From NCBI GenBank assembly GCA_947165105.1, contig CAMUZC010000014.1, positions 1 to 24,989 on the forward strand: 24,989 nt of DNA, in the 5' to 3' direction. The position numbers and the translations under genes are program-made. The notes under the pieces were generated by a model that saw only the letters and a program-made list of their open reading frames with translations, did not search any database and had not been told where the DNA came from. The stretch comes from an uncultured Lachnospiraceae bacterium. GTDB lineage: Bacteria > Bacillota_A > Clostridia > TANB77 > CAG-508. Shown in pieces: positions 1 through 6,912 of this stretch (positions are counted from its first letter, which is position 1; each line of letters begins with the position of its first letter).

Positions 1-19
1 ACATATATCTCACTCCTTT
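1..19 (-). promoter_or_regulatory. Ribosome binding site and start codon of a leftward gene leaving the window
   Basis: On the minus strand AAAGGAG (13-19) is followed after 8 nt by ATG (positions 4-2). This is a well-formed translation start for a gene that continues beyond the left edge. Only the first codon is visible, so the product is unknown. It reads in the same direction as the response regulator at 244-1044 and lies behind that gene's terminators, so it is probably a separate transcription unit. No convincing -35/-10 pair was found between 20 and 96. A short inverted repeat, ACGGAAACCGT (63-73), lies in this leader. Confidence 0.5.
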
Positions 20-96
20 ATAAAATATTTGCACCAGATTTAGTGCTTATATAAAGGATAAGACGGAAACCGTTGGAACAAGCGGAGTTAAAGGAA

Positions 97-166
97 TACA
101 AAACAATTCAAAAAAGTAATAAAACATTACAAAACATGACAAAAACTGACAAAATTTCTCAAAAAA
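97..166. repeat. Phased A-tract array of about 10-bp period
   Basis: A-runs are centred near 101, 112, 122, 132, 143, 152 and 163, about 10.3 bp apart, each preceded by a T-N-C-like unit (TACAAAAC, TTCAAAAA, TTACAAAA, TGACAAAA twice, TCTCAAAA). Helically phased A-tracts are the classic cause of intrinsic DNA curvature. On the minus strand two units read TTTTGTCA, resembling Spo0A boxes. The array lies between the tandem terminators and the start of the leftward gene, about 90-160 bp upstream of that start, where a curved or regulator-binding upstream element would act. Confidence 0.6.
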
Positions 167-192
167 GTCTCAAATGATCACTCATTTGAGAC
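161..192 (-). terminator. Second of two tandem intrinsic terminators for the response regulator gene
   Basis: A perfect 11-bp stem (167-177 with 182-192) closes a 4-nt loop. Read on the minus strand it is followed by six T (complement of 161-166). It lies directly behind the first terminator at 193-225, giving a double stop that insulates the next leftward gene. Confidence 0.8.
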
Positions 193-225
193 AAAAAAAG
201 AAAGCCAATAAATTTTGGCTTTCTT
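193..225 (-). terminator. First intrinsic terminator after the response regulator gene
   Basis: The stem AAGAAAGCCAA (198-208) pairs perfectly with TTGGCTTTCTT (215-225) across a 6-nt loop. On the minus strand it is followed by a T-run (complement of 193-199). It starts about 20 bp after the stop codon of the gene at 244-1044. Confidence 0.85.
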
Positions 226-243
226 ACTATTTAATTAATAAAC

Positions 244-1044
244 CTATTTCATAATCTTTCTAATTTTATCAGCATAAAAGTAAATAAATTCAGTAGGAGT
301 AGGTACACCTGTTTCGTAATTAATTCTTGCTGTGTAATGTGTTTCTAAATCTTCCAAACTTGAAACTCTCCAAGCGTGAAGAATAGCATTTTGCATATCT
401 CTACTAATAGTACTGTTAGAACGTTTATATTTATTTGTTAAATATTGAACAGCGCTAACTTTTTCTTCGCCATTACTATTTGTGATTAAATAATAGATCG
501 CGTCATGCAAATATTTTCTGCCTTGCAAATGAAGCCCTACACCAATTAAATTTAATTCATCATTAATTATACTTGATATCTTTTCTTCATTTTCTTTAGT
601 ATCTTCTATAACAATATTTCCTGTAAAAGATTTATCTTCACTATATCCGCTGAGTAAAACAAGAGTATTTATAATATTTTCAATACTATAGTTTTGTTGT
701 CTTTTATAAAAAATCAAATCTACACCTTTATCGTGCAAGTAATCATATACAGTAGTTGATGAAACAACAGTATTTACTACTATTTTTGGCTTTTTTGATA
801 ATTTGGTTTTATATAATTCTTCAAGTAAACCAAAACTGTTAGTGTTACCAGATCCATTATGCAATTCTATGTCTAATATTATTGCATCTGGTAGATTTTT
901 CTTAATTAATTCCAAACCTTCAATATCAGAATCAGTAGTAGCAATAAGTTTGACATCATTACGTGTTTTAATATATTTTTCGAACTTTATACATTCTGCT
1001 TTATCGTCTTCAATTAATACAATACTTAAAACTTTATTATTCAT
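244..1044 (-). CDS. Spo0A-like response regulator
   Basis: This 266-residue protein has an N-terminal receiver (about 1-125) with an acidic pair at D13-D14, a likely phospho-acceptor D58 in the context ILDIE, and a Lys after a hydrophobic strand (FYKR). A C-terminal domain (about 165-265) follows Spo0A-C: a GVGLHLQGRKYLHDAI segment, a recognition-helix region STISRDMQNAILHAW, and the end PTPTEFIYFYADKIRK, all alignable to known Spo0A. Its length equals Spo0A's. The receiver is unusual, with an HNGSGNTNSFG stretch after the phospho-acceptor, so it may be a Spo0A paralogue rather than the sporulation master regulator itself. ATG 1044 is chosen because AAGGAG lies 10 nt upstream; a further in-frame ATG at 1068 would overlap that site. 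The gene diverges from an XRE regulator and a TasA/SipW operon, suggesting control of surface fibre genes (inference). Confidence 0.85.
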   Translation of the reverse strand: MNNKVLSIVLIEDDKAECIKFEKYIKTRNDVKLIATTDSDIEGLELIKKNLPDAIILDIELHNGSGNTNSFGLLEELYKTKLSKKPKIVVNTVVSSTTVYDYLHDKGVDLIFYKRQQNYSIENIINTLVLLSGYSEDKSFTGNIVIEDTKENEEKISSIINDELNLIGVGLHLQGRKYLHDAIYYLITNSNGEEKVSAVQYLTNKYKRSNSTISRDMQNAILHAWRVSSLEDLETHYTARINYETGVPTPTEFIYFYADKIRKIMK

Positions 1045-1124
1045 TGGAAAGCAACTCCTTCTTAACATATTTTAAAATCATAATAGCATATTCAACTTGA
1101 AAATTCTATAAATTAAAATTATTT

Positions 1125-1144
1125 ATTGTCAAAATTTGTCAAAT
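1125..1144. promoter_or_regulatory. Two Spo0A-box-like sites 10 bp apart
   Basis: TTGTCAAA occurs at 1126-1133 and again at 1136-1143, exactly one helical turn apart. Known Spo0A boxes are TGTCGAA-like, and tandem boxes with 10-bp spacing bind a Spo0A dimer at the abrB promoter. The sites lie between the divergent Spo0A-like gene and the XRE gene. Read on the minus strand each is TTTGACAA, so they could also be -35 elements for the regulator gene; a binding site overlapping -35 would fit both readings. Confidence 0.5.
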
Positions 1145-1180
1145 ACATACATGCTAAAATTAACATTAATAATCGAGTTA

Positions 1181-1193
1181 ATCAATTATTGAT
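1181..1193. promoter_or_regulatory. Operator-like palindrome upstream of the XRE regulator
   Basis: ATCAAT-T-ATTGAT is a perfect 6-bp inverted repeat about 70 bp before the XRE start codon. Repressors of this size commonly bind short dyads in their own promoter, so autoregulation is possible. In a genome this AT-rich such a palindrome can occur by chance. Confidence 0.3.
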
Positions 1194-1261
1194 GCTTAAT
1201 TAATTTTTTAAAATTATACATAATAATTTGATCTTAAATTAGTAAGAGAGGAGAAGTAAGT

Positions 1262-1603
1262 TTGGTAGAAAAAGATTTAGAATTGAGAAAAGAAATGGGT
1301 GATAGAGTAAGAAAAATCAGAAATGAGCTTAAAATGTCAAAAGAAGCTTTAGGTAAAAAGCTTGGCGTTACGGGACAATTTTTAGGAGTAGTTGAAAAAG
1401 GAAATAGTACAATGTCATATGACATATTAAAAAGATTGTGCGAAATTAGTGGATATTCTGCAGATTACATATTATTCGGGAAGTCACCAGTTTTATTAAA
1501 TGAGACAAAGGAATTATTAAACGAATTTAGTGAAGATCAAATTCAAGCTGTTTTTGAAGTAATTAAAAGAATGTCTACTATTATTAATAAAGAGGAAATA
1601 TAA
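1262..1603 (+). CDS. XRE-family (SinR-like) helix-turn-helix regulator
   Basis: The protein has 113 residues. The XRE helix-turn-helix spans about residues 13-72: RVRKIRNELKMSKEALGKKL, then GVTGQFLGVVEKGN as turn and recognition helix, then LKRLCEISGYSADYILFG. A helical tail of about 35 residues (NETKELLNEFSEDQIQAVFEVIKR) resembles the C-terminal oligomerisation helices of SinR/SlrR-type repressors. The start is TTG at 1262, 8 nt after AGGAG; the next in-frame ATG lacks a ribosome site. It sits between a Spo0A-like regulator and a TasA/SipW operon, the class of genes SinR represses in Bacillus subtilis. The link to this operon is inference from position and domain type. Confidence 0.8.
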   Translation: MVEKDLELRKEMGDRVRKIRNELKMSKEALGKKLGVTGQFLGVVEKGNSTMSYDILKRLCEISGYSADYILFGKSPVLLNETKELLNEFSEDQIQAVFEVIKRMSTIINKEEI

Positions 1604-1605
1604 GT

Positions 1606-1640
1606 AAAAAGGAGTGTTATTATAAATGACATTCCTTTTT
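1606..1640 (+). terminator. Intrinsic terminator after the XRE gene
   Basis: AGGAGTGT (1610-1617) pairs with ACATTCCT (1629-1636) with one G-T wobble, flanked by an A-run before and T-run after that extend the stem. It starts just after the stop codon and separates the regulator from the operon promoter at 1675. Confidence 0.65.
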
Positions 1641-1674
1641 ACAAAATAAGGAAAATTAAATTTTTATGAAACTA

Positions 1675-1703
1675 TTGACGAAAAAAATAATGATAGATAT
1701 AAT
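1675..1703 (+). promoter_or_regulatory. Sigma-A-type promoter of the fibre operon
   Basis: TTGACG (1675-1680), a 17-bp spacer and a perfect TATAAT (1698-1703). Transcription would start near 1710, giving a leader of about 140 nt before the first coding region; an intrinsic terminator lies inside that leader. Confidence 0.75.
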
Positions 1704-1798
1704 AAATGTAGAGAAATAATTGTGGGAAGATACTAAAGATAAAATAAGAAAATATAAAGTAAATATATGAAACAACAAGTTAATATATATTTGAGTAT

Positions 1799-1824
1799 CC
1801 TCCTAGTGTAAAGGAGGTTTTTTT
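1799..1824 (+). terminator. Small intrinsic terminator within the fibre operon leader
   Basis: CCTCC (1799-1803) pairs with GGAGG (1813-1817) around a 9-nt loop, followed by seven T (1818-1824). It lies between the operon promoter and the first gene, where it could act as an attenuator or end a short transcript. The GGAGG arm also looks like a ribosome site but has no start codon at a useful distance. Confidence 0.6.
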
Positions 1825-1848
1825 ATTTAGTTATAGTAGTGAAAGGGG

Positions 1849-3015
1849 GTGTCTGAAATATCAAAGAATAAATTATTTATTTTAGGCATAGTATGCGGAT
1901 TAGTAATGTGCATTTCAGGTATATTCGCATTTACTAATACATCAATTTTTAGTATAAAGGATGAAGTAAATACAGGCGCAATTAATATTGAATTAAAAGA
2001 ATACACTTTAAAAGATGGACAGGAGTTAATATACACAGACAGTGAAACAACAGTTTTACCAGGTCAAATTATTTCTCTAATCCCAAGAATAACCAATTTA
2101 GGTGACTCAAGTTATGTAAGAGCTAAACTTACTTATACAAGTGAACAAAATAGCTTAATTCAAATTTCAGATGATAATGTAGATGGAATTAATGAAGATT
2201 GGGTAAAAAAGGGAGAGTATTGGTATTATAAAAATATTGTGAATTCAGGTGAAAACATTGATATATTCAAAACATTAAGAATTCCAATAGATGTACCAAA
2301 TGAATTTCAAGGAAAAGCTATACAGTTAAATATTACTGCAGAGGCAATTCAATCAAATAATTTTAATCCAAACTTTGATTCAAATACACCATGGGGTGGA
2401 GTTAATGTTGAAGAAGCTAAAACAGCATATCAGGCTGACATGGTTCAAATCAATCCAAATGCAGTTATTGAATACGAAAATAGTGCAAATATGTACATGA
2501 GTGTTCCTGAAAACTTCTTTAACAAATTGGGACATATTGTACCAGGTGATATAGTTAGTGAAGATGTTTCAATTAACAATAAAAGCGAAACAAGATTAGA
2601 ATATTTTGTTTCAACTGATAAAACAGATGGAATTTCAGAAAAAGGAATTGAATTACTAGAAAAGTTACAATTGAAGATTGTTTCTAAAGATGGAGTTATA
2701 TATAACGGTAATGCCTATAAAATTGAAAACTGCTCTTTGGGAGTATATGAACCAAATAATCTAGCAAACTTAAAGTTCATTGTTACAGTACCATCTGAGT
2801 TAGGAAATGAATTCGCTGATTTAGCATCTGGAATAAAGTGGAATTTCTCAGTAAAAGAAGTAGAAAAAGAGCCAGAACCAGAACCAAAGAAAGAAATAAG
2901 TCCACAAACTGGAGATACTAAATTTAGAGCTGCAATTATGATATTCCTTGTTTCAGCAATGGGATTAATAGTAGTTTTATTTTTAGAAAAGAAACAAAAA
3001 GATAAAAATAAATAG
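1849..3015 (+). CDS. Wall-anchored camelysin/TasA-like surface protein with SPQTG sorting signal
   Basis: This 388-residue protein begins with a membrane segment (about residues 8-28) followed by FAFTNTSIFS and NTGAINIELKEY, the layout of SipW-processed signal peptides and the TasA/camelysin (M73-like) start. Two beta-rich segments follow. The C-terminus has a Glu/Pro/Lys linker, SPQTG at about 351-355, a hydrophobic helix and a Lys-rich tail, a sortase sorting signal of the (S/N)PxTG type used by clostridial class B sortases. GTG at 1849 abuts the strong AAAGGGGGTG ribosome site, which is too close for normal initiation; no better in-frame ATG, GTG or TTG exists downstream. It may anchor or nucleate the TasA-like fibre of the next gene, a TapA-like role (inference). 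The gene is first in a three-gene operon. Confidence 0.75.
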   Translation: MSEISKNKLFILGIVCGLVMCISGIFAFTNTSIFSIKDEVNTGAINIELKEYTLKDGQELIYTDSETTVLPGQIISLIPRITNLGDSSYVRAKLTYTSEQNSLIQISDDNVDGINEDWVKKGEYWYYKNIVNSGENIDIFKTLRIPIDVPNEFQGKAIQLNITAEAIQSNNFNPNFDSNTPWGGVNVEEAKTAYQADMVQINPNAVIEYENSANMYMSVPENFFNKLGHIVPGDIVSEDVSINNKSETRLEYFVSTDKTDGISEKGIELLEKLQLKIVSKDGVIYNGNAYKIENCSLGVYEPNNLANLKFIVTVPSELGNEFADLASGIKWNFSVKEVEKEPEPEPKKEISPQTGDTKFRAAIMIFLVSAMGLIVVLFLEKKQKDKNK

Positions 3016-3026
3016 GAGGAAAAAAG

Positions 3027-3740
3027 ATGAGTAGAAAAAAATTAATTTTTACAGCTATAATATTAGCTTTAGTGTTATTAATAGGAGGAGTTTTAGCGTA
3101 TTTCACAGATACTCAAACAAAAACAAACTCATTTACAATGGGAAATGTAGATATTGAGGTAAATGAAGGTAACTTCCCAGAGGATGGTATACAAAATGTA
3201 ACACCTGGTATAGAATATGAAAAATCACCAAGAATAATTAATAAAGGTTCAACACCTGTTTATGCATTTGTAAAAGTATCAATACCATATCGTAATATTT
3301 CAGTAAATAATGGAGATGCATCAGATACAGAATTATTTCAATTATTACATATAACAGATGAAACTGCAGGAACAACAGCAGTTGGAATAAATGAAGGATG
3401 GGCATTAGTTAATGTAGCTGAAGCTGGAGCAACAGAAGAAGTAACTTCAGTAAAAGATACAACTAATAAAACAGTTACATATGTATATGCATATGTTGAT
3501 GATCAAGGAAAACTAAAAGCTTTAAATGGAAATTCTGCAACATCTGGTAAAGAAACAAATACTTTGTTTGATAAAATTAAATTCATAGATGTAACAGAAA
3601 CATCACCAACAGGTTCACAAATTCAAGGACAAACATTTGACGTAGTAGTTAGCGGTTATGGTATTCAAACATCAGAATTAGGTCTAACAGGAGATGACGC
3701 TACAAACCCAGCAAAAGTATGGCCTTTAGCTAATAGATAA
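3027..3740 (+). CDS. TasA/camelysin-family fibre protein
   Basis: This 237-residue protein has an N-terminal signal peptide (MSRKKLIF, then a hydrophobic core ending GGVLAYFTD) followed by SFTMGNVDIEVNEG, the hallmark of TasA/CalY/camelysin proteins matured by SipW. The family forms extracellular fibres in biofilms or acts as a surface metalloprotease-like protein. A conserved strand PRIINKGSTPVYAFVKVSIP is typical of the beta-sandwich. There is no sorting signal, so it is secreted and probably held by the preceding wall-anchored protein. The start at 3027 follows AGGAGG by 7 nt; the gene lies 11 bp after its predecessor and 20 bp before sipW, so the three are cotranscribed. Whether it makes fibres here is not shown by sequence alone. 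Confidence 0.85.
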   Translation: MSRKKLIFTAIILALVLLIGGVLAYFTDTQTKTNSFTMGNVDIEVNEGNFPEDGIQNVTPGIEYEKSPRIINKGSTPVYAFVKVSIPYRNISVNNGDASDTELFQLLHITDETAGTTAVGINEGWALVNVAEAGATEEVTSVKDTTNKTVTYVYAYVDDQGKLKALNGNSATSGKETNTLFDKIKFIDVTETSPTGSQIQGQTFDVVVSGYGIQTSELGLTGDDATNPAKVWPLANR

Positions 3741-3760
3741 AATAATTAGGAAGTAAAAAT

Positions 3761-4264
3761 ATGAAAACTTTTATAAAAATCACAAAAACAGTTTTAAATA
3801 TAATTATTACAGCAATTATTATTATAGGTATTGCTTTCATTGGATTGTTTTGTTTTGGAATTCAACCCTATGTTGTTGAATCAGGTTCAATGGAACCAAC
3901 CATAAAAACAGGAAGTGTTTGCTTTATTAATAAAAAAGCGGAGTATGATAAAATGCAAGTGGGGGATATTATTGCTTTTAAAATCAACACTGGAGCAAGT
4001 GTAACACATAGAATAGAAAATATTACAGAATCTGGTTTTGAAACTAAAGGTGATGCAAATAGCACTGTAGATAGTGTTATTACGACTCAAGATAATTTTA
4101 TTGGTAAAAATATTTTTTCAATTCCGAATATTGGTTTTATAGTCAAATCACTTCAGACGCCAAGTGGAAAAATTGTTTTAGGAACAATAATACTAGTGAT
4201 ATTTTTAGCTGGAATCTTGATTGGAGAGCCATCTAAAAAGAAAAAGAAAGAAAAAGTTGAATAA
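3761..4264 (+). CDS. sipW: SipW-type (ER-type) signal peptidase I
   Basis: This 167-residue membrane protease has an N-terminal helix (about 10-33), the nucleophile Ser43 in SGSMEPTI, and His83 in VTHRI where bacterial-type enzymes have Lys, with Asp98 in KGDAN. A Ser-His-Asp arrangement marks the archaeal/ER-type SipW branch of signal peptidase I. A second helix (about 138-156) and a Lys-rich cytoplasmic tail close the protein. It presumably cleaves the two preceding surface proteins, whose signal peptides have the SipW-dependent layout. The gene is last in the operon, 20 bp after the fibre gene with AGGAAG before the start, and is followed by a strong terminator. Confidence 0.92.
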   Translation: MKTFIKITKTVLNIIITAIIIIGIAFIGLFCFGIQPYVVESGSMEPTIKTGSVCFINKKAEYDKMQVGDIIAFKINTGASVTHRIENITESGFETKGDANSTVDSVITTQDNFIGKNIFSIPNIGFIVKSLQTPSGKIVLGTIILVIFLAGILIGEPSKKKKKEKVE

Positions 4265-4267
4265 TTT

Positions 4268-4301
4268 ATAAGACAAGAAGCAAGTTTGTTTCTTGTCTTA
4301 T
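4268..4301 (+). terminator. Terminator of the fibre operon
   Basis: A perfect 12-bp stem, ATAAGACAAGAA (4268-4279) with TTCTTGTCTTAT (4290-4301), closes a 10-nt loop and begins a few bases after the sipW stop. The following tract (TGTTTAATTTG) is only moderately T-rich. Confidence 0.75.
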
Positions 4302-4312
4302 TGTTTAATTTG

Positions 4313-4341
4313 TTGACCACAAAAAAACATTGTGATATCAT
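4313..4341 (+). promoter_or_regulatory. Sigma-A-type promoter of the transglutaminase-like gene
   Basis: TTGACC (4313-4318), a 17-bp spacer and TATCAT (4336-4341), about 35 bp before the start codon at 4375. It gives the next two genes their own transcription unit, separate from the fibre operon. Confidence 0.7.
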
Positions 4342-4374
4342 AAATAAAAAAGAGTTTTATAAAAGGAGATACTA

Positions 4375-6543
4375 ATGAAAAATTATGAAGAGTTTAAATT
4401 AGAAACTGATAAGGTTCATATTCTTAGTAATGGTGATCTTTTATCTAAATACGTTTCAACAATAACTGATTATATAGAAGCCACAAAAGAGTTAAACGAT
4501 ATTGAAAAGTCTCAATTAGTCAAAACAGATTTTTTTCTTAAACAAATCACCAAATTAAAGTTAGATGTAATTAAAAGTATACAAGATGATAAAATAAAAA
4601 TGGATATTTTGAAGGACGAAAATTATATTTCGGAAAACTTTAAATATAATTTTGAGTTAGAAGAGCTTGTTATGTCATTAGGATCAAAAGGAAAGATGGA
4701 AGCTTTGAATAACAAGGATTTTTTAGAAAAAATGAAATTAGCTAAACATGGAAAAATGGAAATTATTAAATCTCTTGATGACGAAAATAAAAATGATATC
4801 ATAAAGGATGAAGAACTGGTAAAGGAATTAGAAATTAGTTTATATGATGTCTCTGAAATAATACAAAGTATAAAAAATGAAAATTTAAAAATTGATCTTT
4901 ATCACAATATGGATTTTAGCGCACCACAAAAGGCAAATATAATTCGAACATTGTCATTACCAAATAAAATAAAAGAAATTATAAATACAGATAATTCTTT
5001 GCGTAAAATCGATATTATTTCTGTAATTAATAGTATGGAAACACAAAATGAAATAGAATTTATAAATAATAATTTGGATTTTATGAAGGAAAAAGAAATT
5101 AGAGCGTTTGATATATTAAGAGCCAAATATGATGCTGATAAACAACTTGAATTCGTTTATAATATGGACAAATTGGAGTTAACAGAAGCTGAATATAGAA
5201 AAATAATTGCAGGGTTAAGGAATGAATCAAAAGAGCAGATTGATTTAAATAGAATTGATGAAAAATACAGAAGTTTGACCGAATTAAAACTTCAAGATAA
5301 TTTATCAGCAATTTATGAATTTGGAAAAATACTTCCTGATTTAAGTGCGGATTTAACAATTTATAAAGATTTAGATGAATTGCTTTATATTGCTCCGTTA
5401 GATGACATAAAAAGTGATGAACAACGAAAAGCATTAAAAGAATTATGCAAAATTTGCCCAGATGCAAGAATAACTGACAATTTGCATCTTGGTGGCTCAA
5501 CTGGTAAACAATATAATGAAGGTGAAAAATGGATTGATTCTGTATTAGAAGGTTTGCAGCCAAATTGGAATGATATTCAAAAACTTGCTTATATTGATTG
5601 TTCAATTGGAAAGAGGCTTAGTTATACACCAGAACAAGGAACGGAAGTTGAAAACTCATCTGAACAAAGAAATTTATGGGAAATCGTTGTTAAAAGAAAT
5701 GGAGTATGCAATGGTATAGCACAATTAGAAGAATACATGTTGAGTAGAATAGGAATAGAGAGCCAAAGAGTTGCATCTGACACACATACTTATTTAAAGG
5801 TAAAAAACATAGAAATCCCAACTGAAAACGGTATAAAAAGAGGAGATACATTGATAGATCCAACATGGAATTTGGCTAGTTCTAGATATGATGCTAGGCC
5901 ACAACACTTCTGCAGAAATTATGAAGAACTAAGAAAAATTGATATAGATGCGGATGGTATAGATCATAAGTGTCATAAATGCGATGAGTTGGAGAATGAA
6001 GACTTAATAGAAATGGATTTACCAAATCTTAGAAAAGTATATACAAGTATTGGCGTTGCTAGAGAAGATGGGAAATTTCCTGCAATTGATATGATTGAAA
6101 AAACTGAAAAAATTAATGAACTTGCACCAAATGTAGATAGTAATATTCAAAATAAATTTAAACTATTAAAAAGCAAATGCCCAGAGTTTGCTGAATGTAT
6201 GAAGTCAACAATAAAGATTATGCAAGGAATTCTATTTGAAAAAAATGACAAGTTCGATTATAAAAAGTGCATTGCATCAAGAGTTTATGATAAGAACGAC
6301 GAAAAAAAGAAAGCAGTATTATTTTTATATTTTGATTTCGATGATAAAGGTAAAAGATTCTATTATGCAGATAAACAGCAAGGAGAGTTTATTGAATTAC
6401 CTCAAGACGAATTTGAGAAAAAATTTGATTGTTATAAAGTTGATTTAAAAGATAATAAAAGACTTTGGGAGCAAGAAAACGAAGTGAAAGAACAAATGGA
6501 AAATAGCTCTGGAAAAATTGTGGAAGGTGATGAAAGAGAATGA
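4375..6543 (+). CDS. Transglutaminase-like protein with long helical repeat N-terminus
   Basis: This 722-residue protein has no signal peptide or membrane helix and should be cytosolic. Residues about 1-300 are highly charged helical repeats built on a recurring unit like IIKSLDDENKNDII and VIQSIKNENLKIDL, spaced about 25-35 residues apart. Residues about 430-520 carry a transglutaminase/papain-like core: Cys445 in NGVCNGIA, His471 in DTHTYLKV and Asp495 in LIDPTWN. A C-rich stretch (HKCHKCDE) follows. The C-terminus is charged and lacks a known domain. Family members act as proteases, amidases or acyl-transferases; the substrate here is unknown. ATG 4375 lies 8 nt after AAGGAG. Its stop overlaps the start of a 75-residue gene (ATGA), so the two are translationally coupled. 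Confidence 0.75.
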   Translation: MKNYEEFKLETDKVHILSNGDLLSKYVSTITDYIEATKELNDIEKSQLVKTDFFLKQITKLKLDVIKSIQDDKIKMDILKDENYISENFKYNFELEELVMSLGSKGKMEALNNKDFLEKMKLAKHGKMEIIKSLDDENKNDIIKDEELVKELEISLYDVSEIIQSIKNENLKIDLYHNMDFSAPQKANIIRTLSLPNKIKEIINTDNSLRKIDIISVINSMETQNEIEFINNNLDFMKEKEIRAFDILRAKYDADKQLEFVYNMDKLELTEAEYRKIIAGLRNESKEQIDLNRIDEKYRSLTELKLQDNLSAIYEFGKILPDLSADLTIYKDLDELLYIAPLDDIKSDEQRKALKELCKICPDARITDNLHLGGSTGKQYNEGEKWIDSVLEGLQPNWNDIQKLAYIDCSIGKRLSYTPEQGTEVENSSEQRNLWEIVVKRNGVCNGIAQLEEYMLSRIGIESQRVASDTHTYLKVKNIEIPTENGIKRGDTLIDPTWNLASSRYDARPQHFCRNYEELRKIDIDADGIDHKCHKCDELENEDLIEMDLPNLRKVYTSIGVAREDGKFPAIDMIEKTEKINELAPNVDSNIQNKFKLLKSKCPEFAECMKSTIKIMQGILFEKNDKFDYKKCIASRVYDKNDEKKKAVLFLYFDFDDKGKRFYYADKQQGEFIELPQDEFEKKFDCYKVDLKDNKRLWEQENEVKEQMENSSGKIVEGDERE

Positions 6544-6767
6544 TGAAGTGGATAGAAAAAATATTAAACTTTTTTAGAAAAAAAGAAACAACAAAAATGT
6601 TGGATAAAGGAAAGATAGAAAATGAAACAATTGATATTAATGATAAAAGAAAAAAGTTTATAGATTCATTAAAAACAGCTGCCTCAGATATAAAAAAGAA
6701 ATCATCAGTTAAGACAATTGTTTGTCATGGAGATGGAACAGGGATTGATACAAAGATAGATTATTAA
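6540..6767 (+). CDS. Small protein coupled to the transglutaminase-like gene
   Basis: This 75-residue protein is not recognised. The N-terminus (MMKWIEKILNFFRKKE) is a short amphipathic, possibly membrane-associating helix. The middle is rich in Lys, Asp and Glu, and the C-terminus (KTIVCHGDGTGIDTKIDY) holds one Cys next to His and Gly. The start overlaps the upstream stop as ATGA; a second ATG follows at once. The strict coupling makes it a candidate substrate, inhibitor or partner of the Cys-His-Asp enzyme (inference). No terminator was seen before the next promoter. Confidence 0.7.
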   Translation: MMKWIEKILNFFRKKETTKMLDKGKIENETIDINDKRKKFIDSLKTAASDIKKKSSVKTIVCHGDGTGIDTKIDY

Positions 6768-6785
6768 AAAAATAACAATAAACAC

Positions 6786-6814
6786 TTGCAAAATCAATAA
6801 AAATGTGATAAAAT
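6786..6814 (+). promoter_or_regulatory. Promoter of rpsO
   Basis: TTGCAA (6786-6791), a 17-bp spacer and TAAAAT (6809-6814). Nearly the same hexamers at the same spacing precede rimO and the structured RNA later in the window. Confidence 0.8.
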
Positions 6815-6837
6815 AAGCGTGCTGAAATGCAAAAGTA

Positions 6838-6884
6838 CCTTTTACTTGGTTATAGGTTAAACACCACTATAACTCAGTTTAAGG
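6838..6884 (+). promoter_or_regulatory. Structured rpsO leader, possible S15 autoregulatory element
   Basis: Three nested helices stack with 2x2 internal loops: CCTT (6838-6841) with AAGG (6881-6884), ACT (6844-6846) with AGT (6876-6878), and GTTATAG (6849-6855) with CTATAAC (6867-6873) around an 11-nt loop. It lies in the untranslated leader about 30 nt before the S15 start. Several bacterial groups have unrelated rpsO leaders that bind S15 and repress translation; the regulatory role here is inferred. Confidence 0.5.
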
Positions 6885-6912
6885 CAAATTAAATAAATAG
6901 GAGGTGCTATAA

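Noticed and set aside
1767..1811. Possible 14-codon leader peptide ending in the leader terminator
   Set aside because: It has no ribosome site and no run of regulatory codons; it may arise by chance.
5099..5605. Minus-strand open frame of 168 codons
   Set aside because: It is a shadow of the transglutaminase-like gene; the composition is His/Leu/Gln-rich, as expected from reversed codons.
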